Positions 29,770 through 37,820 are shown, counted from the first letter of the stretch. The stretch: 38,441 nucleotides of DNA from Planctomycetota bacterium (GCA_016872605.1 VGZI01000034.1:1-38441); one strand, 5' to 3'. Made by a program: numbers and translations. Notes: generated from the sequence alone by a model not told the origin.

Positions 29770-29786
29770 CTTCGTTTAGCGCTCGC
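29770..29786. repeat. Half-copy of the CGTTTAGCGC repeat family
   Basis: CTTCGTTTAGCGCTCGC matches one arm of the repeats at 373, 15517 and 24529, but no opposite arm follows. Lies 5 bp after the stop of the EF-hand propeller gene. Confidence 0.65.
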
Positions 29787-29822
29787 GCCGGCTTTCTCAT
29801 CGTCCAACCACCGGAGGCATCA

Positions 29823-31010
29823 ATGTACCGCACGCTCCTAACGCTGCTGATAGTATTCGTTCCGACCACGACGGTCGCCCAAACCGGCCTGTGGAACCTT
29901 GATGAACTGCGCAAGCCGCCACGCGTCGAATGGCTCGACAAGGACGGCAAGCTTCGGCGCCTGCTGTACGATTCGGAGCCGTACAAGGGCAAACCGACGC
30001 GCGTGTTTGCCTACTACGCCGAGCCGGAGAAGATTGACGGCAAACTTCCGGCGGTCGTGCTGGTCCATGGTGGAGGCGGAACGGCATTTCCCGAATGGGC
30101 GTCGCTCTGGGCCAAGCGCGGCTATATCGCGCTGGCAATGGACTTGGCCGGGCATGGCGAAGGCCGCAAGCGCCTGCCGGACGGCGGGCCGAACCAGGAT
30201 GACGCGTCCCGATTTCAACAGCACGACATCAAGGACATGTGGTCGTACCACGCCGTCGCCGCCGTCATTCGTGGCCACAGCCTGGTGCGCTCGTTGCCGC
30301 AAGTCGATGCGGAACGCACGGCCATCACCGGCATCAGTTGGGGCGGCTATCTGACCTGCATCGTCGCCGGCGTCGATGATCGTTTCAAGGCCGCCGTCCC
30401 CGTTTACGGTTGCGGCTTCATTCACGAGAATAGCGTGTGGATTCCAACCTTCGGCAAAATGAAGGACGACTGGCGCAAGACGTGGGTCGACAACTTCGAA
30501 CCGTCGAAGTTCGTCGGCAATGCCAAGATGCCGATGTTGTTCGTCAACGGCACCAACGACTTTGCCTATCCGCTCGACAGCTATCAGAAGACGTATCGCC
30601 TGGTGAAGAATCACAACGTGTGCGTCACCGTCAACATGCCGCACGGCCATCCGCAAGGTTGGGCGCCCAAGGAGATCGGTCTGTTCATCGATCAGCATTT
30701 GAAGAAGGGCAAGGCGCTCGTGCGCTTCGACGACCCCGGAATTCGCATGGAAATGAAGGATGGCGAAATCCGCGTTGCCATCAATCAATGGCTCGGCGTC
30801 GAACGCGTCGCTCTGCACTGGACGACCGACACGAAAGGCGCCTGGCAGAAACGCAAATGGGAGACACGCACCTTTCGCCGCATGGTCGGCAACGCCACCG
30901 ACTTCTTCGATGTCACGCTGCCGAACGATCGCCCGCTGGTCTACTTCCTGACCGCCGTCGATGATCGCGGCGCGACGGTGAGTACGGAGCATGTAGTGAT
31001 GGAGAAGTGA
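29823..31010 (+). CDS. Secreted alpha/beta hydrolase (acetyl-xylan esterase/dienelactone hydrolase-like)
   Basis: 395 residues with a signal peptide (LLTLLIVFVPTTTVAQ). The core fold shows the oxyanion strand PAVVLVHGGGGTAFPEWASL (76-95), the nucleophile elbow TGISWGGYL with Ser172, the acid strand LFVNGTNDFAYP with Asp246, and a histidine in MPHGHPQGW (His274 or His276). Residues 305-395 form an extra beta-sandwich-like tail (DDPGIRMEMKDGEIRVAINQ, then LHWTTDTKGAW) typical of secreted esterases and peptidases of the acetyl-xylan esterase or PhoPQ-regulated types. The substrate is unknown; it is likely to act on envelope or imported polymer esters. GGAGG lies 5 nt before the ATG. Confidence 0.87.
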   Translation: MYRTLLTLLIVFVPTTTVAQTGLWNLDELRKPPRVEWLDKDGKLRRLLYDSEPYKGKPTRVFAYYAEPEKIDGKLPAVVLVHGGGGTAFPEWASLWAKRGYIALAMDLAGHGEGRKRLPDGGPNQDDASRFQQHDIKDMWSYHAVAAVIRGHSLVRSLPQVDAERTAITGISWGGYLTCIVAGVDDRFKAAVPVYGCGFIHENSVWIPTFGKMKDDWRKTWVDNFEPSKFVGNAKMPMLFVNGTNDFAYPLDSYQKTYRLVKNHNVCVTVNMPHGHPQGWAPKEIGLFIDQHLKKGKALVRFDDPGIRMEMKDGEIRVAINQWLGVERVALHWTTDTKGAWQKRKWETRTFRRMVGNATDFFDVTLPNDRPLVYFLTAVDDRGATVSTEHVVMEK

Positions 31011-31017
31011 CGCATTG

Positions 31018-31073
31018 CAGAGCCTGAAGCGTAGGCGTAGGAGCACGAACCTTCGACGATGCGTCAGGCTCTG
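31018..31073. repeat. Inverted repeat CAGAGCCTGA / TCAGGCTCTG
   Basis: Perfect 10-bp arms (31018-31027 and 31064-31073) around a 36-bp spacer, 7 bp after the hydrolase stop. The CCTGA core resembles the end of the arms at 1181-1246. Confidence 0.7.
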
Positions 31074-31167
31074 ATCGGTCAGCCCGTGGCATCGCAACGT
31101 CAATGCCAGACAATAGAATGGCGAGCGACCTCATTCGAGATTCGTTGGTTCTGGCTGGAGATTGGCC

Positions 31168-31500
31168 ATGTTGCCCGTACCCCCTCCGGCCACATCGGAC
31201 GCCGATGCAAATAAGGGTGCATCGGGCATCAACTGGTTCGTCCATGGTTGCACGATCGCCGGCGTCGTTATCGCGTTAGTAATCGTCGGCATTCTTGCCG
31301 CAATGGAAGTTATTGAGTTTAGGTTTCGAACGTTATCGGAGAGAGGCACGGGAAGCTGGTGGTTTTGGCTCGGCGCCGCGGTCGGTGCGGGAGTGGGTCT
31401 CCTGGTTGGAAAGACACTGCAGGGGATTTTTGAGATCGGAGCACAGACCTTTACCGGGACCAAGCCGACCAAAGATGACTCCAAGGATCCGAAGCCTTGA
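31168..31500 (+). CDS. Small two-helix membrane protein
   Basis: 110 residues. Two transmembrane segments, WFVHGCTIAGVVIALVIVGI (about 23-42) and WWFWLGAAVGAGVGLLVGKT (about 64-83), flank a short charged loop (EVIEFRFRTLSERGTGS); the second has a glycine-zipper-like GxxxGxG pattern. The C-terminus is lysine/aspartate rich (KPTKDDSKDPKP). Family not recognised. GGAG lies 7 nt before the ATG at 31168, and an intrinsic terminator follows 100 bp after the stop. Confidence 0.7.
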   Translation: MLPVPPPATSDADANKGASGINWFVHGCTIAGVVIALVIVGILAAMEVIEFRFRTLSERGTGSWWFWLGAAVGAGVGLLVGKTLQGIFEIGAQTFTGTKPTKDDSKDPKP

Positions 31501-31599
31501 CTTGGCCTGGAACACCGGCCGAACAAAGCCTACGACTCGACGCTGGCTGAACCGCGCGATAGAATTCCGTTGGAAAGAGTTTAAGCGGCAAACACCTTC

Positions 31600-31629
31600 G
31601 GCTGCCTGTTGGAAAAGGCAGCCGTTTTT
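31600..31629 (+). terminator. Intrinsic terminator upstream of tRNA-Lys
   Basis: GGCTGCC (31600-31606) pairs with GGCAGCC (31617-31623) around a 10-nt loop, followed by GTTTTT. It would end transcription from the small membrane protein gene, 10 bp before the tRNA gene. Confidence 0.8.
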
Positions 31630-31639
31630 GTCGCCTTGG

Positions 31640-31712
31640 GCGCTCGTAGCTCAGTTGGTAGAGCACGGCACTTTTAATGCTGGGGTCTTGGGTTCGAGTC
31701 CCAACGAGCGCA
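31640..31712 (+). tRNA. tRNA-Lys (anticodon UUU)
   Basis: Full cloverleaf: acceptor GCGCTCG/CGAGCGC, D-stem GCTC/GAGC, anticodon stem CGGCA/TGCTG around CTTTTAA with anticodon TTT, and T-arm TTGGG-TTCGAGT-CCCAA. The discriminator base is A at 31712. CCA is not encoded. Confidence 0.97.
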
Positions 31713-31748
31713 TTCCTTTCTCCTCCCGATCCTTCGAGGGTCATTGCC

Positions 31749-33167
31749 ATGTTCCGATTCACTCTCGGTCTCGGCTTCTTGTTGGCGCTCACGGCTTCGG
31801 CATGGACGCACGACGCACCCAAGAAGCTCCGCGCCGGCGCTTTTGCCCAGAATATCAATCCCAAGAAATTCCCCATCTCCGTCAACGGCGGCATGACCGA
31901 TCGCCAGACCACGCAAGTGCACGACACGCTCCACGCACGCTGCCTGGTGCTCGACGATGGCTTGACAACGATTGCCATCGTCGTTTGCGACAGCTGCATG
32001 ATCCCTCGCGAAGTGACCGACCGGGCCAAGGAAATTGTGCGCAAAAGCGTCCCGATCTCGGCCGATCGCATCTTGATCTCGGCCACGCACTGCCATTCCG
32101 CTCCGACGGTCGCCGGCGTGTTTCAAAGCGAACCGAATGCCGAGTATCAGGAGTTCCTCGCTCGCGCAATCGCCGTCTCGATCGTCCGTGCCTACGACAT
32201 GCTGGAGCCAGCCAAGATCGGCTGGGGCGTCGGCAAGGACGACACCCAGGTCTTCAACCGCCGCTGGAAGATCAAGCAGGGATCAACGCTCGCGCTCGAC
32301 CCGTTCGGCAAGAATACCGACAAGGTCAAGATGAACCCGGGCTACATGCACCCCGACATTCTCGAACCGGCAGGGCCCATCGATCCGGATGTCTCGTTTG
32401 TTTCCGTGCAGACCACGGCCGGCAAGCCGATCGCGTTCCTGGCGAATTATTCGCTGCACTACGTCGGCGGTGTGCCCGATCTGTCGGCAGACTATTTCGG
32501 CATCTTCGCCGAACGCATCGGCGCCATGCTTAACGCCGACAAGCATTTCGTCGGCATCATGTCCAATGGCACGAGCGGCAACATCAATAACGTCAATTTC
32601 GCCAGGATGGCGCCCGGCAAGCGACAGCCCGGCGAGCAAGCCCGCGTCGTTGCGGAAAGCGTCGCAAAGGCTGCCTTTGACGCTCACAAGAAGGTCAAGC
32701 ACGTCGACTGGATTCCGCTCCGGATGATCCAAAAGGAAATCGAACTCGGCGTGCGCAAGCCGACCGCCGACGAGGTCAGGGATGCGCAAGATCGGCTCGA
32801 CCAGATGAAAGGCAAACCCCTAACCAAGATGCCGGAAATCTACGCTCGCGAAACGGTGCTGATGTCCAAGTATCCGGCGAGAGTCCCGGTGATCCTGCAG
32901 GCGATTCGGATTGGCGATCTGGGCATCGTTGCCAACCCGTGTGAAACTTTTGTCGAGATCGGGCTGGATATCAAGAAGCTGAGTCCGTTCAAGCACACAT
33001 TCACCATCGAACTCGCCAACGGCTACAACGGCTACCTTCCCACGCCGGAGCATCATGCCCTCGGCGGCTACGAGACATGGCGAGCGCGCTCGAGTTACCT
33101 CGAAGTCGACGCCTCGCGTGCAATCATGACGATCTGGCTGGACCTGCTGAAGGAGGTAGCGAAGTAA
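31749..33167 (+). CDS. Secreted neutral/alkaline ceramidase-like protein
   Basis: 472 residues with a signal peptide (FTLGLGFLLALTASAWTHDA). The order of motifs matches planctomycete homologues of neutral ceramidases: LRAGAFAQNINPKKFPISVN with GGMTDR, LHARCLVLDDGLTTIAIVVC and DSCMIPREV, then the histidine pair ISATHCHSAPT (His114 and His116, where ceramidases have THTHSGP zinc ligands). Next come VQTTAGKPIAFLANYSLHYV, MSNGTSGNINNVNF, and the C-terminal LANGYNGYLPTPEHHALGGY with ETWRARSSYLE. It probably hydrolyses an amide or ester of an envelope or external compound; a sphingolipid substrate is not proven. GAGGG 8 nt before 31749 supports the start; the frame extends upstream only through the tRNA gene. 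Strand and spacing suggest an independent unit. Confidence 0.87.
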   Translation: MFRFTLGLGFLLALTASAWTHDAPKKLRAGAFAQNINPKKFPISVNGGMTDRQTTQVHDTLHARCLVLDDGLTTIAIVVCDSCMIPREVTDRAKEIVRKSVPISADRILISATHCHSAPTVAGVFQSEPNAEYQEFLARAIAVSIVRAYDMLEPAKIGWGVGKDDTQVFNRRWKIKQGSTLALDPFGKNTDKVKMNPGYMHPDILEPAGPIDPDVSFVSVQTTAGKPIAFLANYSLHYVGGVPDLSADYFGIFAERIGAMLNADKHFVGIMSNGTSGNINNVNFARMAPGKRQPGEQARVVAESVAKAAFDAHKKVKHVDWIPLRMIQKEIELGVRKPTADEVRDAQDRLDQMKGKPLTKMPEIYARETVLMSKYPARVPVILQAIRIGDLGIVANPCETFVEIGLDIKKLSPFKHTFTIELANGYNGYLPTPEHHALGGYETWRARSSYLEVDASRAIMTIWLDLLKEVAK

Positions 33168-33223
33168 TCGCCGTATTCGATCACCGATAAACACGCCGTG
33201 GCCAAGCCGCGACTAGGTAGATG

Positions 33224-33299
33224 GAAACGCAGAGTGCGCAGAGAACGCGGAGAGCACAAAGGGAAAACTCTCTGCGTCCTCGGCGCACTCTGCGTTTTC
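33224..33299. repeat. Inverted repeat GAAACGCAGAGTGCG family
   Basis: Left arm 33224-33254 and right arm 33269-33299 are complementary at most positions (GAAACGCAGAGTGCGC opposite GCGCACTCTGCGTTTTC). It lies between two convergent genes and probably folds in both transcripts. Confidence 0.82.
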
Positions 33300-33370
33300 A
33301 AATTTGACGGGCAATGAGTCGCTATGTTCCTGTGATTCCCAATCGGTGTTGATCTGTGCTCATCCGTGGT

Positions 33371-35143
33371 TCATTTCTTCCTGCGCTCGAATTCCTGGGC
33401 GACCTGGGCGAGCGTTCGAGTGTTGAATACGTCGGCTTTCTCGAGCCAGCCGCGGCGGGCGACATCGACGCCGAATCGCGTGAAGGCGAGTTCTTCCGGA
33501 GCATGTGCATCGGGATTGATGACGAGCATGACGCCGAGCGATTTAGCGCGCTTGCAGTGGATCCAGTCTAGGTCGAGCCGGTACGGGTTGGCATTGATCT
33601 CGATCATCGTGCCGGCCTTGGCTGCCGCGTGCAGAACGGCGTCGAGATCGACCTTGTAGGCGTCGCGTTTCAAGAGCAGCCGGCCCGTCGCATGGCCTAG
33701 CATGGTCACGCGCGGATGCTGGATCGCCTTGATGATGCGGGCCGTCATTTCCTCTTGCGTCTGATTGAAGTAAGAGTGCACGCTGGCAACGACGTAGTCG
33801 AAGGTGTCGAGCACGTCGTCGGTGTAATCGAGCGAACCGTCCTGCAGGATGTCGCATTCGATGCCTTTGAAGATGCGTATCCCCTCACCCCCAGCCCCTC
33901 TCCCCCGGGTGGCGAGGGGGGCATGTTTGGCGTTGAAGGCGTCCATCTCCTTTTGCTGCTGGCGCACGCGCTCGGGCGACAGGCCGTTGGCAACCGTCAG
34001 CGATTGCGAATGGTCGGCGATGCCCAGGTAATCGTAGCCGAGTGCGCGGGCGGCGTCGGCCATCTGCGCTAGGCTGGCGCTACCGTCGGACCAGGTCGTG
34101 TGATTGTGAAACACGCCGTGAATGTCCTTCGGCTCCAGCAGATCGGGCAGTTTGTTGTTGGCGGCCGCGTCGATCTCGCCGGTGTCCTCGCGCAGTTCGG
34201 GCGGCACATACTCCAGATCGAGCGCTTTGTAGATGTCCGGCTCGTCAGCGATCTTCTTTTTGCAGCCAGCCAGGTCGTATTCGTTGAGCTTGTAGCCGTA
34301 GTCGATGGCGCGTTGCCGCAATCGGATGTTGTGCTCTTTGCTGCCGGTGAAGTAGTTGAGGGCGAAGGGAAACTGCTGTGCGCTGACGACACGCAGGTCG
34401 GCGTTGATGAGGATGCGCGTCGTGTGATGATCGATGCCGGCGAGCAAGACGCTCGACTTGGTCTCGCCATGGCCGATGACCTTTTGCACGTTGGGGAGCT
34501 TGACGAAGGCGTCCATGATCGGGCCGGCGGCGTCGGCGCTGACGAGGATGTCGATATCGCGGATCGTTTCCTTGCGCCGGCGCACGCTGCCGCACACCTC
34601 CAGGCGATGAATGCCGGGGAGTTTTTTCAGCTCAGCGATGACAGCCTCGGCGATCAGCATCGCTTGATCGAGGCGGACGCGATTGCCGACTTGATCGAGG
34701 AAGGCCAGACCATCGAGGATATTTTTTTGTGTTTTTTCGCCGAAGCCTTTGAGCTTGGCGACGGCGCCGTTCTCGCAGCCGGCTTTGAGCTTGGGGAGGT
34801 CGTCGATGCCGAGCTGATCGTAGAGGGCTTTGATTTTTTTGGGGCCCATGCCGGGCAGCCGAAGCATTTGCAAGAGTCCCGGCGGCGTCTTGGCCTTGAG
34901 TTCTTCATAGAACGGCAGCTTGCCGGTGGTGACGAGCGTGGTGATCTTGTCGCGCAAGGTTTCGCCGATGCCGGGCACCTGATCGAGCGTGCCGGCGGCG
35001 ACGAGGTCTTCGACGTTGGTTTCGAGTTGGGCGATGGTGCGTCCGGCTTTGGAGTAGGCGCCGGCGCGAAACGGATTCTCCCCCTGCAACTCGAGCAGGA
35101 CGGCAATCTCTTCCAACACCGCAGCAACTTCGGCTTTGTCCAT
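33371..35143 (-). CDS. polX: DNA polymerase/3'-5' exonuclease PolX
   Basis: 590 residues, close to the usual 570-580. Domains in order: an N-terminal 8-kDa-like domain with helix-hairpin-helix motifs (DQVPGIGETL, LRLPGMGPKKI, LKGFGEKTQ), then a family X palm with GSVRRRKETIRDIDILV (185-201), where Asp196 and Asp198 are metal ligands, then a C-terminal PHP domain starting GVFHNHTTWSDGS with HNH at 346-348, and later IADHSQSL, KGIECDI, VASVHSYF, GHATGR, EINANP and NPDAHAPEE. It fills gaps in base-excision repair, and the PHP part is a Mn-dependent exonuclease/AP endonuclease. Residues 408-421 (APLATRGRGAGGEG) are extra and are encoded by an intergenic-type repeat. The ATG at 35143 is preceded by GGGG; a frame to 35302 is open upstream. 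Confidence 0.95.
   Translation of the reverse strand: MDKAEVAAVLEEIAVLLELQGENPFRAGAYSKAGRTIAQLETNVEDLVAAGTLDQVPGIGETLRDKITTLVTTGKLPFYEELKAKTPPGLLQMLRLPGMGPKKIKALYDQLGIDDLPKLKAGCENGAVAKLKGFGEKTQKNILDGLAFLDQVGNRVRLDQAMLIAEAVIAELKKLPGIHRLEVCGSVRRRKETIRDIDILVSADAAGPIMDAFVKLPNVQKVIGHGETKSSVLLAGIDHHTTRILINADLRVVSAQQFPFALNYFTGSKEHNIRLRQRAIDYGYKLNEYDLAGCKKKIADEPDIYKALDLEYVPPELREDTGEIDAAANNKLPDLLEPKDIHGVFHNHTTWSDGSASLAQMADAARALGYDYLGIADHSQSLTVANGLSPERVRQQQKEMDAFNAKHAPLATRGRGAGGEGIRIFKGIECDILQDGSLDYTDDVLDTFDYVVASVHSYFNQTQEEMTARIIKAIQHPRVTMLGHATGRLLLKRDAYKVDLDAVLHAAAKAGTMIEINANPYRLDLDWIHCKRAKSLGVMLVINPDAHAPEELAFTRFGVDVARRGWLEKADVFNTRTLAQVAQEFERRKK
33881..33921. repeat. CCCTCACCCCCAGCC-type repeat inside polX
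   Basis: CCCCTCACCCCCAGCCCCTC and the following TCCCCC..GAGGGG match the half-element at about 10010-10045. Here it lies within coding sequence, in frame, between the conserved helix ending FNAKH and the strand IRIFKGIECD of the PHP domain. Relatives join these segments with a short loop, so this is an insertion of about 14 codons. Confidence 0.8.
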
Positions 35144-35263
35144 GGCGCGCCCCTTTGTAGCCACGGTTGTTTTACAAGGAGCCGCGGACGAAGTAAGCGG
35201 CACTGCGCTGTCGTTTGCTTCATTGATTTTCGACCAAGTTCCTCGCGCGGCGCGGAGCCTTTT

Positions 35264-35450
35264 CTTCGTCCCGTAGGGATGGTTGAAAATAGCCCAGCAC
35301 ATTTGTGTTGGGTGGATCGGGTTCGAGGAAAGTTAAAGTCTCGTAGGGACGACTGATTCAGTCGTCCCTACGGGACGGAATTGATGTTGGATGCGGCTGG
35401 ACCCAGCACTGAAGTACTGGGCTATTCTCAGCCGTCCCTACGGGACGAAG
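35264..35450. repeat. Nested inverted repeats with CGTCCCTACGGGACG ends
   Basis: An outer pair of 36-bp arms (35264-35299 and 35415-35450) differs at only four transitions. Inside lies a perfect 31-bp palindrome, CGTAGGGACGACTGA-T-TCAGTCGTCCCTACG (35342-35372). The inner and right-hand copies share CCGTCCCTACGGGACG. Nothing else is recognised in the 423-bp gap between the divergent polX and lipoprotein genes except the promoter at 35514. Confidence 0.92.
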
Positions 35451-35513
35451 GCCAATGGGCTTTCCAACTATCGGGGTTGTGGGCGCAGCCCACGCTCAGC
35501 GCGCGGCTCAGTT

Positions 35514-35541
35514 TTGACAATCCATACTTTTCGGGTAGAAT
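35514..35541 (+). promoter_or_regulatory. Near-consensus sigma-70 promoter for the lipoprotein gene
   Basis: TTGACA (35514-35519, perfect) and TAGAAT (35536-35541) are 16 bp apart. Transcription should start near 35548, about 19 nt before the ATG, just leaving room for the GGAG ribosome site. Confidence 0.8.
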
Positions 35542-35566
35542 CTGGGATAGCCTTGGAGCGCATGTC

Positions 35567-36466
35567 ATGAGCCTTCGCAGCGCAACGATGGTGATCGTTC
35601 TGGCCGCCGTGACGTTCACGAGCGGGTGTGGACGGCGTCGTCAGCCTCCGCCGCCGGCGAACCCGGCCCGGCCGATGGCTCAGCCGCAGGTGAAGTTTCC
35701 CGCCGGGGAACCTGGGCGCCCCATTACCGTTCGTGTTCTGAGTCGGCTTGGGCCCGGGCAAATCAAGGAAACCACGACCCTGACGGTCAACGGCGTTACG
35801 CGCGTGATCCATCTCGATCTCGATACGTTGCCCAAGACGAGCGTAGACTTTACGCTCCCTGGTCCCGGTCTGCTCACCTATTCCGCGACCTGCCAGACTA
35901 CATACAAGAACATGGTTCGCCACGGACGAGGCAACGGGCAACTGCATATCGGCAATGAAACGACGTTTGAACTTTTCATGCGCGACGCCGTCGTCGACCC
36001 GTTCGAGCTGTTCCTGCAGACGCACGAACAAGTCGGTCCGCTCGCGCAGGTGACGCTTGCGCCCGATTATCGCCGCGTCGAACGGGAACGCAGGAGAATC
36101 GACGTTGCTCCGGGGCAACCGGCGAACGTAAAGGTCTCGCGCACCGTCGAGCACAAAGTGATCTTTCGGCAAAACGGCGAAAACATCGCCGATAGCAAGC
36201 TCGGCATTCCTTTGGGCGTGACCGCAACCGTCAAGGCGCGTCTAGCCGAGGCGCTCAACCGTGCTTGGGCCAACTCGACCGCCGTCGAAGAGGAAGTCTC
36301 GCTGCAAGGCGGCAAAGGGCGTCACTTCGAGGTCGTCTGGTACGATCATATCCGCACCGGCGCCGTCACGTTCAGCGACAACACCGGCATGGACATCGTC
36401 GAGGTCCGCAGAGAATTTGAAGTGACCGAATCGACCACCTTTGAGCTGCGCACCGTCATCGAGTGA
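35567..36466 (+). CDS. Lipoprotein of unknown function
   Basis: 299 residues. Signal peptide MVIVLAAVTFTSGC ends in a lipobox-like TSGC, so Cys21 is probably lipidated, followed by a basic/Pro-rich linker (GRRRQPPPPANPARP). The rest looks beta-rich: PITVRVLSRLGPGQIKETTT, LTVNGVTRVIHLDLDTLP, SVDFTLPGPGLLTYSATCQT, VDPFELFLQTHEQVGPLAQV, then KVSRTVEHKVIFRQNGENIA and FEVTESTTFELRTVIE. The strand GVTRVIHLDLDTLP recalls TIGR03000-type repeats only vaguely. No activity assigned. GGAG lies 8 nt before 35567 and a near-consensus promoter is 25 bp upstream. A 27-bp gap to the next gene suggests an operon with the amidase. Confidence 0.8.
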   Translation: MSLRSATMVIVLAAVTFTSGCGRRRQPPPPANPARPMAQPQVKFPAGEPGRPITVRVLSRLGPGQIKETTTLTVNGVTRVIHLDLDTLPKTSVDFTLPGPGLLTYSATCQTTYKNMVRHGRGNGQLHIGNETTFELFMRDAVVDPFELFLQTHEQVGPLAQVTLAPDYRRVERERRRIDVAPGQPANVKVSRTVEHKVIFRQNGENIADSKLGIPLGVTATVKARLAEALNRAWANSTAVEEEVSLQGGKGRHFEVVWYDHIRTGAVTFSDNTGMDIVEVRREFEVTESTTFELRTVIE

Positions 36467-36493
36467 GCGAGCGCGCGTTCATATATTATCCGC

Positions 36494-37381
36494 ATGACGA
36501 CTACTCCGAAGAAGATCACGCTCGGCCTGATTCAGATGAAGTGCGACGCAACGCCGGCGGTCAATCGTGACCGCGCGGTCGAACGCATCACGCAGGCCGC
36601 CCAGCGCGGCGCCGACATCATCTGCCTGCCCGAGCTCTTTCTGTCGCATTACTTCTGCCAAAAGATGACGACGGAATTGTTCGACCTGGCGGAACCGATC
36701 CCCGGGCCGACGACCGATCGCCTCGGCTCACTCGCTCGCTCGCTCGGCAAAGTCCTCATCGCGTCGATCTTCGAGAAGCGAGCCCCCGGCCTCTTTCATA
36801 ACACCGCCGTCGTCTTCGACGCCGACGGTTCGATGCTCGGCCTCTATCGCAAGATGCACATTCCAGACGATCCGCTCTATCACGAAAAGTACTACTTCAC
36901 GCCGGGCGACCTCGGCTTCCGCACGTTCGACACGCGTTTTGGCCGAATCGGCGTGCTGGTCTGCTGGGATCAATGGTATCCCGAGGCCGCCCGGCTCACG
37001 GCGCTCAAGGGAGCGCAGGTCCTTTTCTATCCGACGGCGATCGGCTGGCATCCGCGCGAGAAGGCGGAGTTCGGCACGCAGCAGCACTGCGCGTGGGAGA
37101 CGATGCAGCGCGCCCACGCCATCGCCAATGGCGTGTTTGTCGCGGCCATAAATCGCACAGGCCACGAGGGACCGAAAGACGCCGGCCTCGACTTCTGGGG
37201 CGCCTCGTTTGTCGCCGATCCGTTCGGCGTTGTGCTGGCGCGCGGCTCGCATGACCAGGAAGAGATCGTGCTCGCCTCCTGCGATCCAGCGCGAGCCGAG
37301 GACGTGCGCCGCAACTGGCCCTTCCTGCGCGACCGCCGCATCGACGCGTATGGTGATATCACGAAGCGGTGGGACGGCTGA
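36494..37381 (+). CDS. aguB: N-carbamoylputrescine amidase (nitrilase superfamily)
   Basis: 295 residues, full length. Catalytic triad of the carbon-nitrogen hydrolase family: Glu47 in ICLPELFLSHYF, Lys120 in GLYRKMHIPDDPLYHEKYYF (117-136) and Cys157 in GVLVCWDQWYPEAARL. The stretch HIPDD..YHEKYYFTPGD, then GFRTFDTRFGRIGVLVCWDQ and VLFYPTAIGWHP, is characteristic of the branch that hydrolyses N-carbamoylputrescine to putrescine in the agmatine route of polyamine synthesis. No agmatine deiminase gene is in view, so that step would be encoded elsewhere. Cytoplasmic. The gene starts 27 bp after the lipoprotein stop with only a poor ribosome site. Confidence 0.92.
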   Translation: MTTTPKKITLGLIQMKCDATPAVNRDRAVERITQAAQRGADIICLPELFLSHYFCQKMTTELFDLAEPIPGPTTDRLGSLARSLGKVLIASIFEKRAPGLFHNTAVVFDADGSMLGLYRKMHIPDDPLYHEKYYFTPGDLGFRTFDTRFGRIGVLVCWDQWYPEAARLTALKGAQVLFYPTAIGWHPREKAEFGTQQHCAWETMQRAHAIANGVFVAAINRTGHEGPKDAGLDFWGASFVADPFGVVLARGSHDQEEIVLASCDPARAEDVRRNWPFLRDRRIDAYGDITKRWDG

Positions 37382-37397
37382 GGCGGGGGTGCATTGA

Positions 37398-37592
37398 ATG
37401 GGCGAAGTCACGCAACTATTGAACGCGATTGAAGCTGGGGACGCGCAGGCGCCGGCCGAGTTGTTGTCCCTCGTTTATCGAGAACTGCGCCAACTAGCCG
37501 CGATCTATTTGGCTCAAGAAAAGCCAGGCCAGACTCTGCAAGCCACTGCTCTGGTGCACGAAGCCTACCTACGACTCGTCGGCGAGGAATGA
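37398..37592 (+). pseudogene. Truncated ECF sigma factor (planctomycete type)
   Basis: Only 64 codons are open, against about 190 for the family. The preserved part is the start of region 2: VTQLLNAIEAGDAQAPAELL, then LVYRELRQLAAIYLAQEK and TLQATALVHEAYLRLVG, the usual opening of TIGR02999-like sigma factors. A TGA at 37590 ends the frame. In-frame residues just after it (FEHR) still look like the continuation FEHRxHFF, after which the sequence becomes transposase-derived. DNA-binding region 4 is absent, so it cannot work as a sigma factor. Loss came by insertion or recombination with a mobile element. Confidence 0.85.
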
Positions 37593-37820
37593 TTCGAGCA
37601 TCGCGCCTACGCTCACACCCATGTCGCCGGTGCCCGACAGCGCAAAAAACTGCCCCAACAGTTTGTGGCCAATCAACAGCATCTGCTCCCAAATGGCCTT
37701 CTCCACTCCGTGAACGGGCTGATTTTCGCGGACCGCCCGAAAAACCAGTTGCTGCGTTTCCTCAAAGACAGATGACAGATTTTCCGTTTCGAGAACGTCG
37801 GGATCGTGTATGATGTTCAT
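37569..37820 (-). pseudogene. Transposase N-terminal fragment (possibly ISKra4-like)
   Basis: 83 codons on the minus strand. SVFEETQQLVFRAVRENQPV, then EKAIWEQMLLIGHKLLGQFF and ALSGTGDMG resemble the start of ISKra4-type transposases, which open with a helical segment ending in LLGxFxxxxGxGDxG. The frame then runs into the reverse complement of the ECF sigma gene (last residues SFLADES), so the junction is near 37595-37612 and the catalytic part is missing. Family assignment is tentative. The start region upstream (37821-37960) shows no recognisable end repeat. Confidence 0.5.

Noticed and set aside
31677-31748. Upstream extension of the ceramidase-like ORF
   Set aside because: It starts inside tRNA-Lys. 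The signal peptide starts at the ATG at 31749 with GAGGG upstream.
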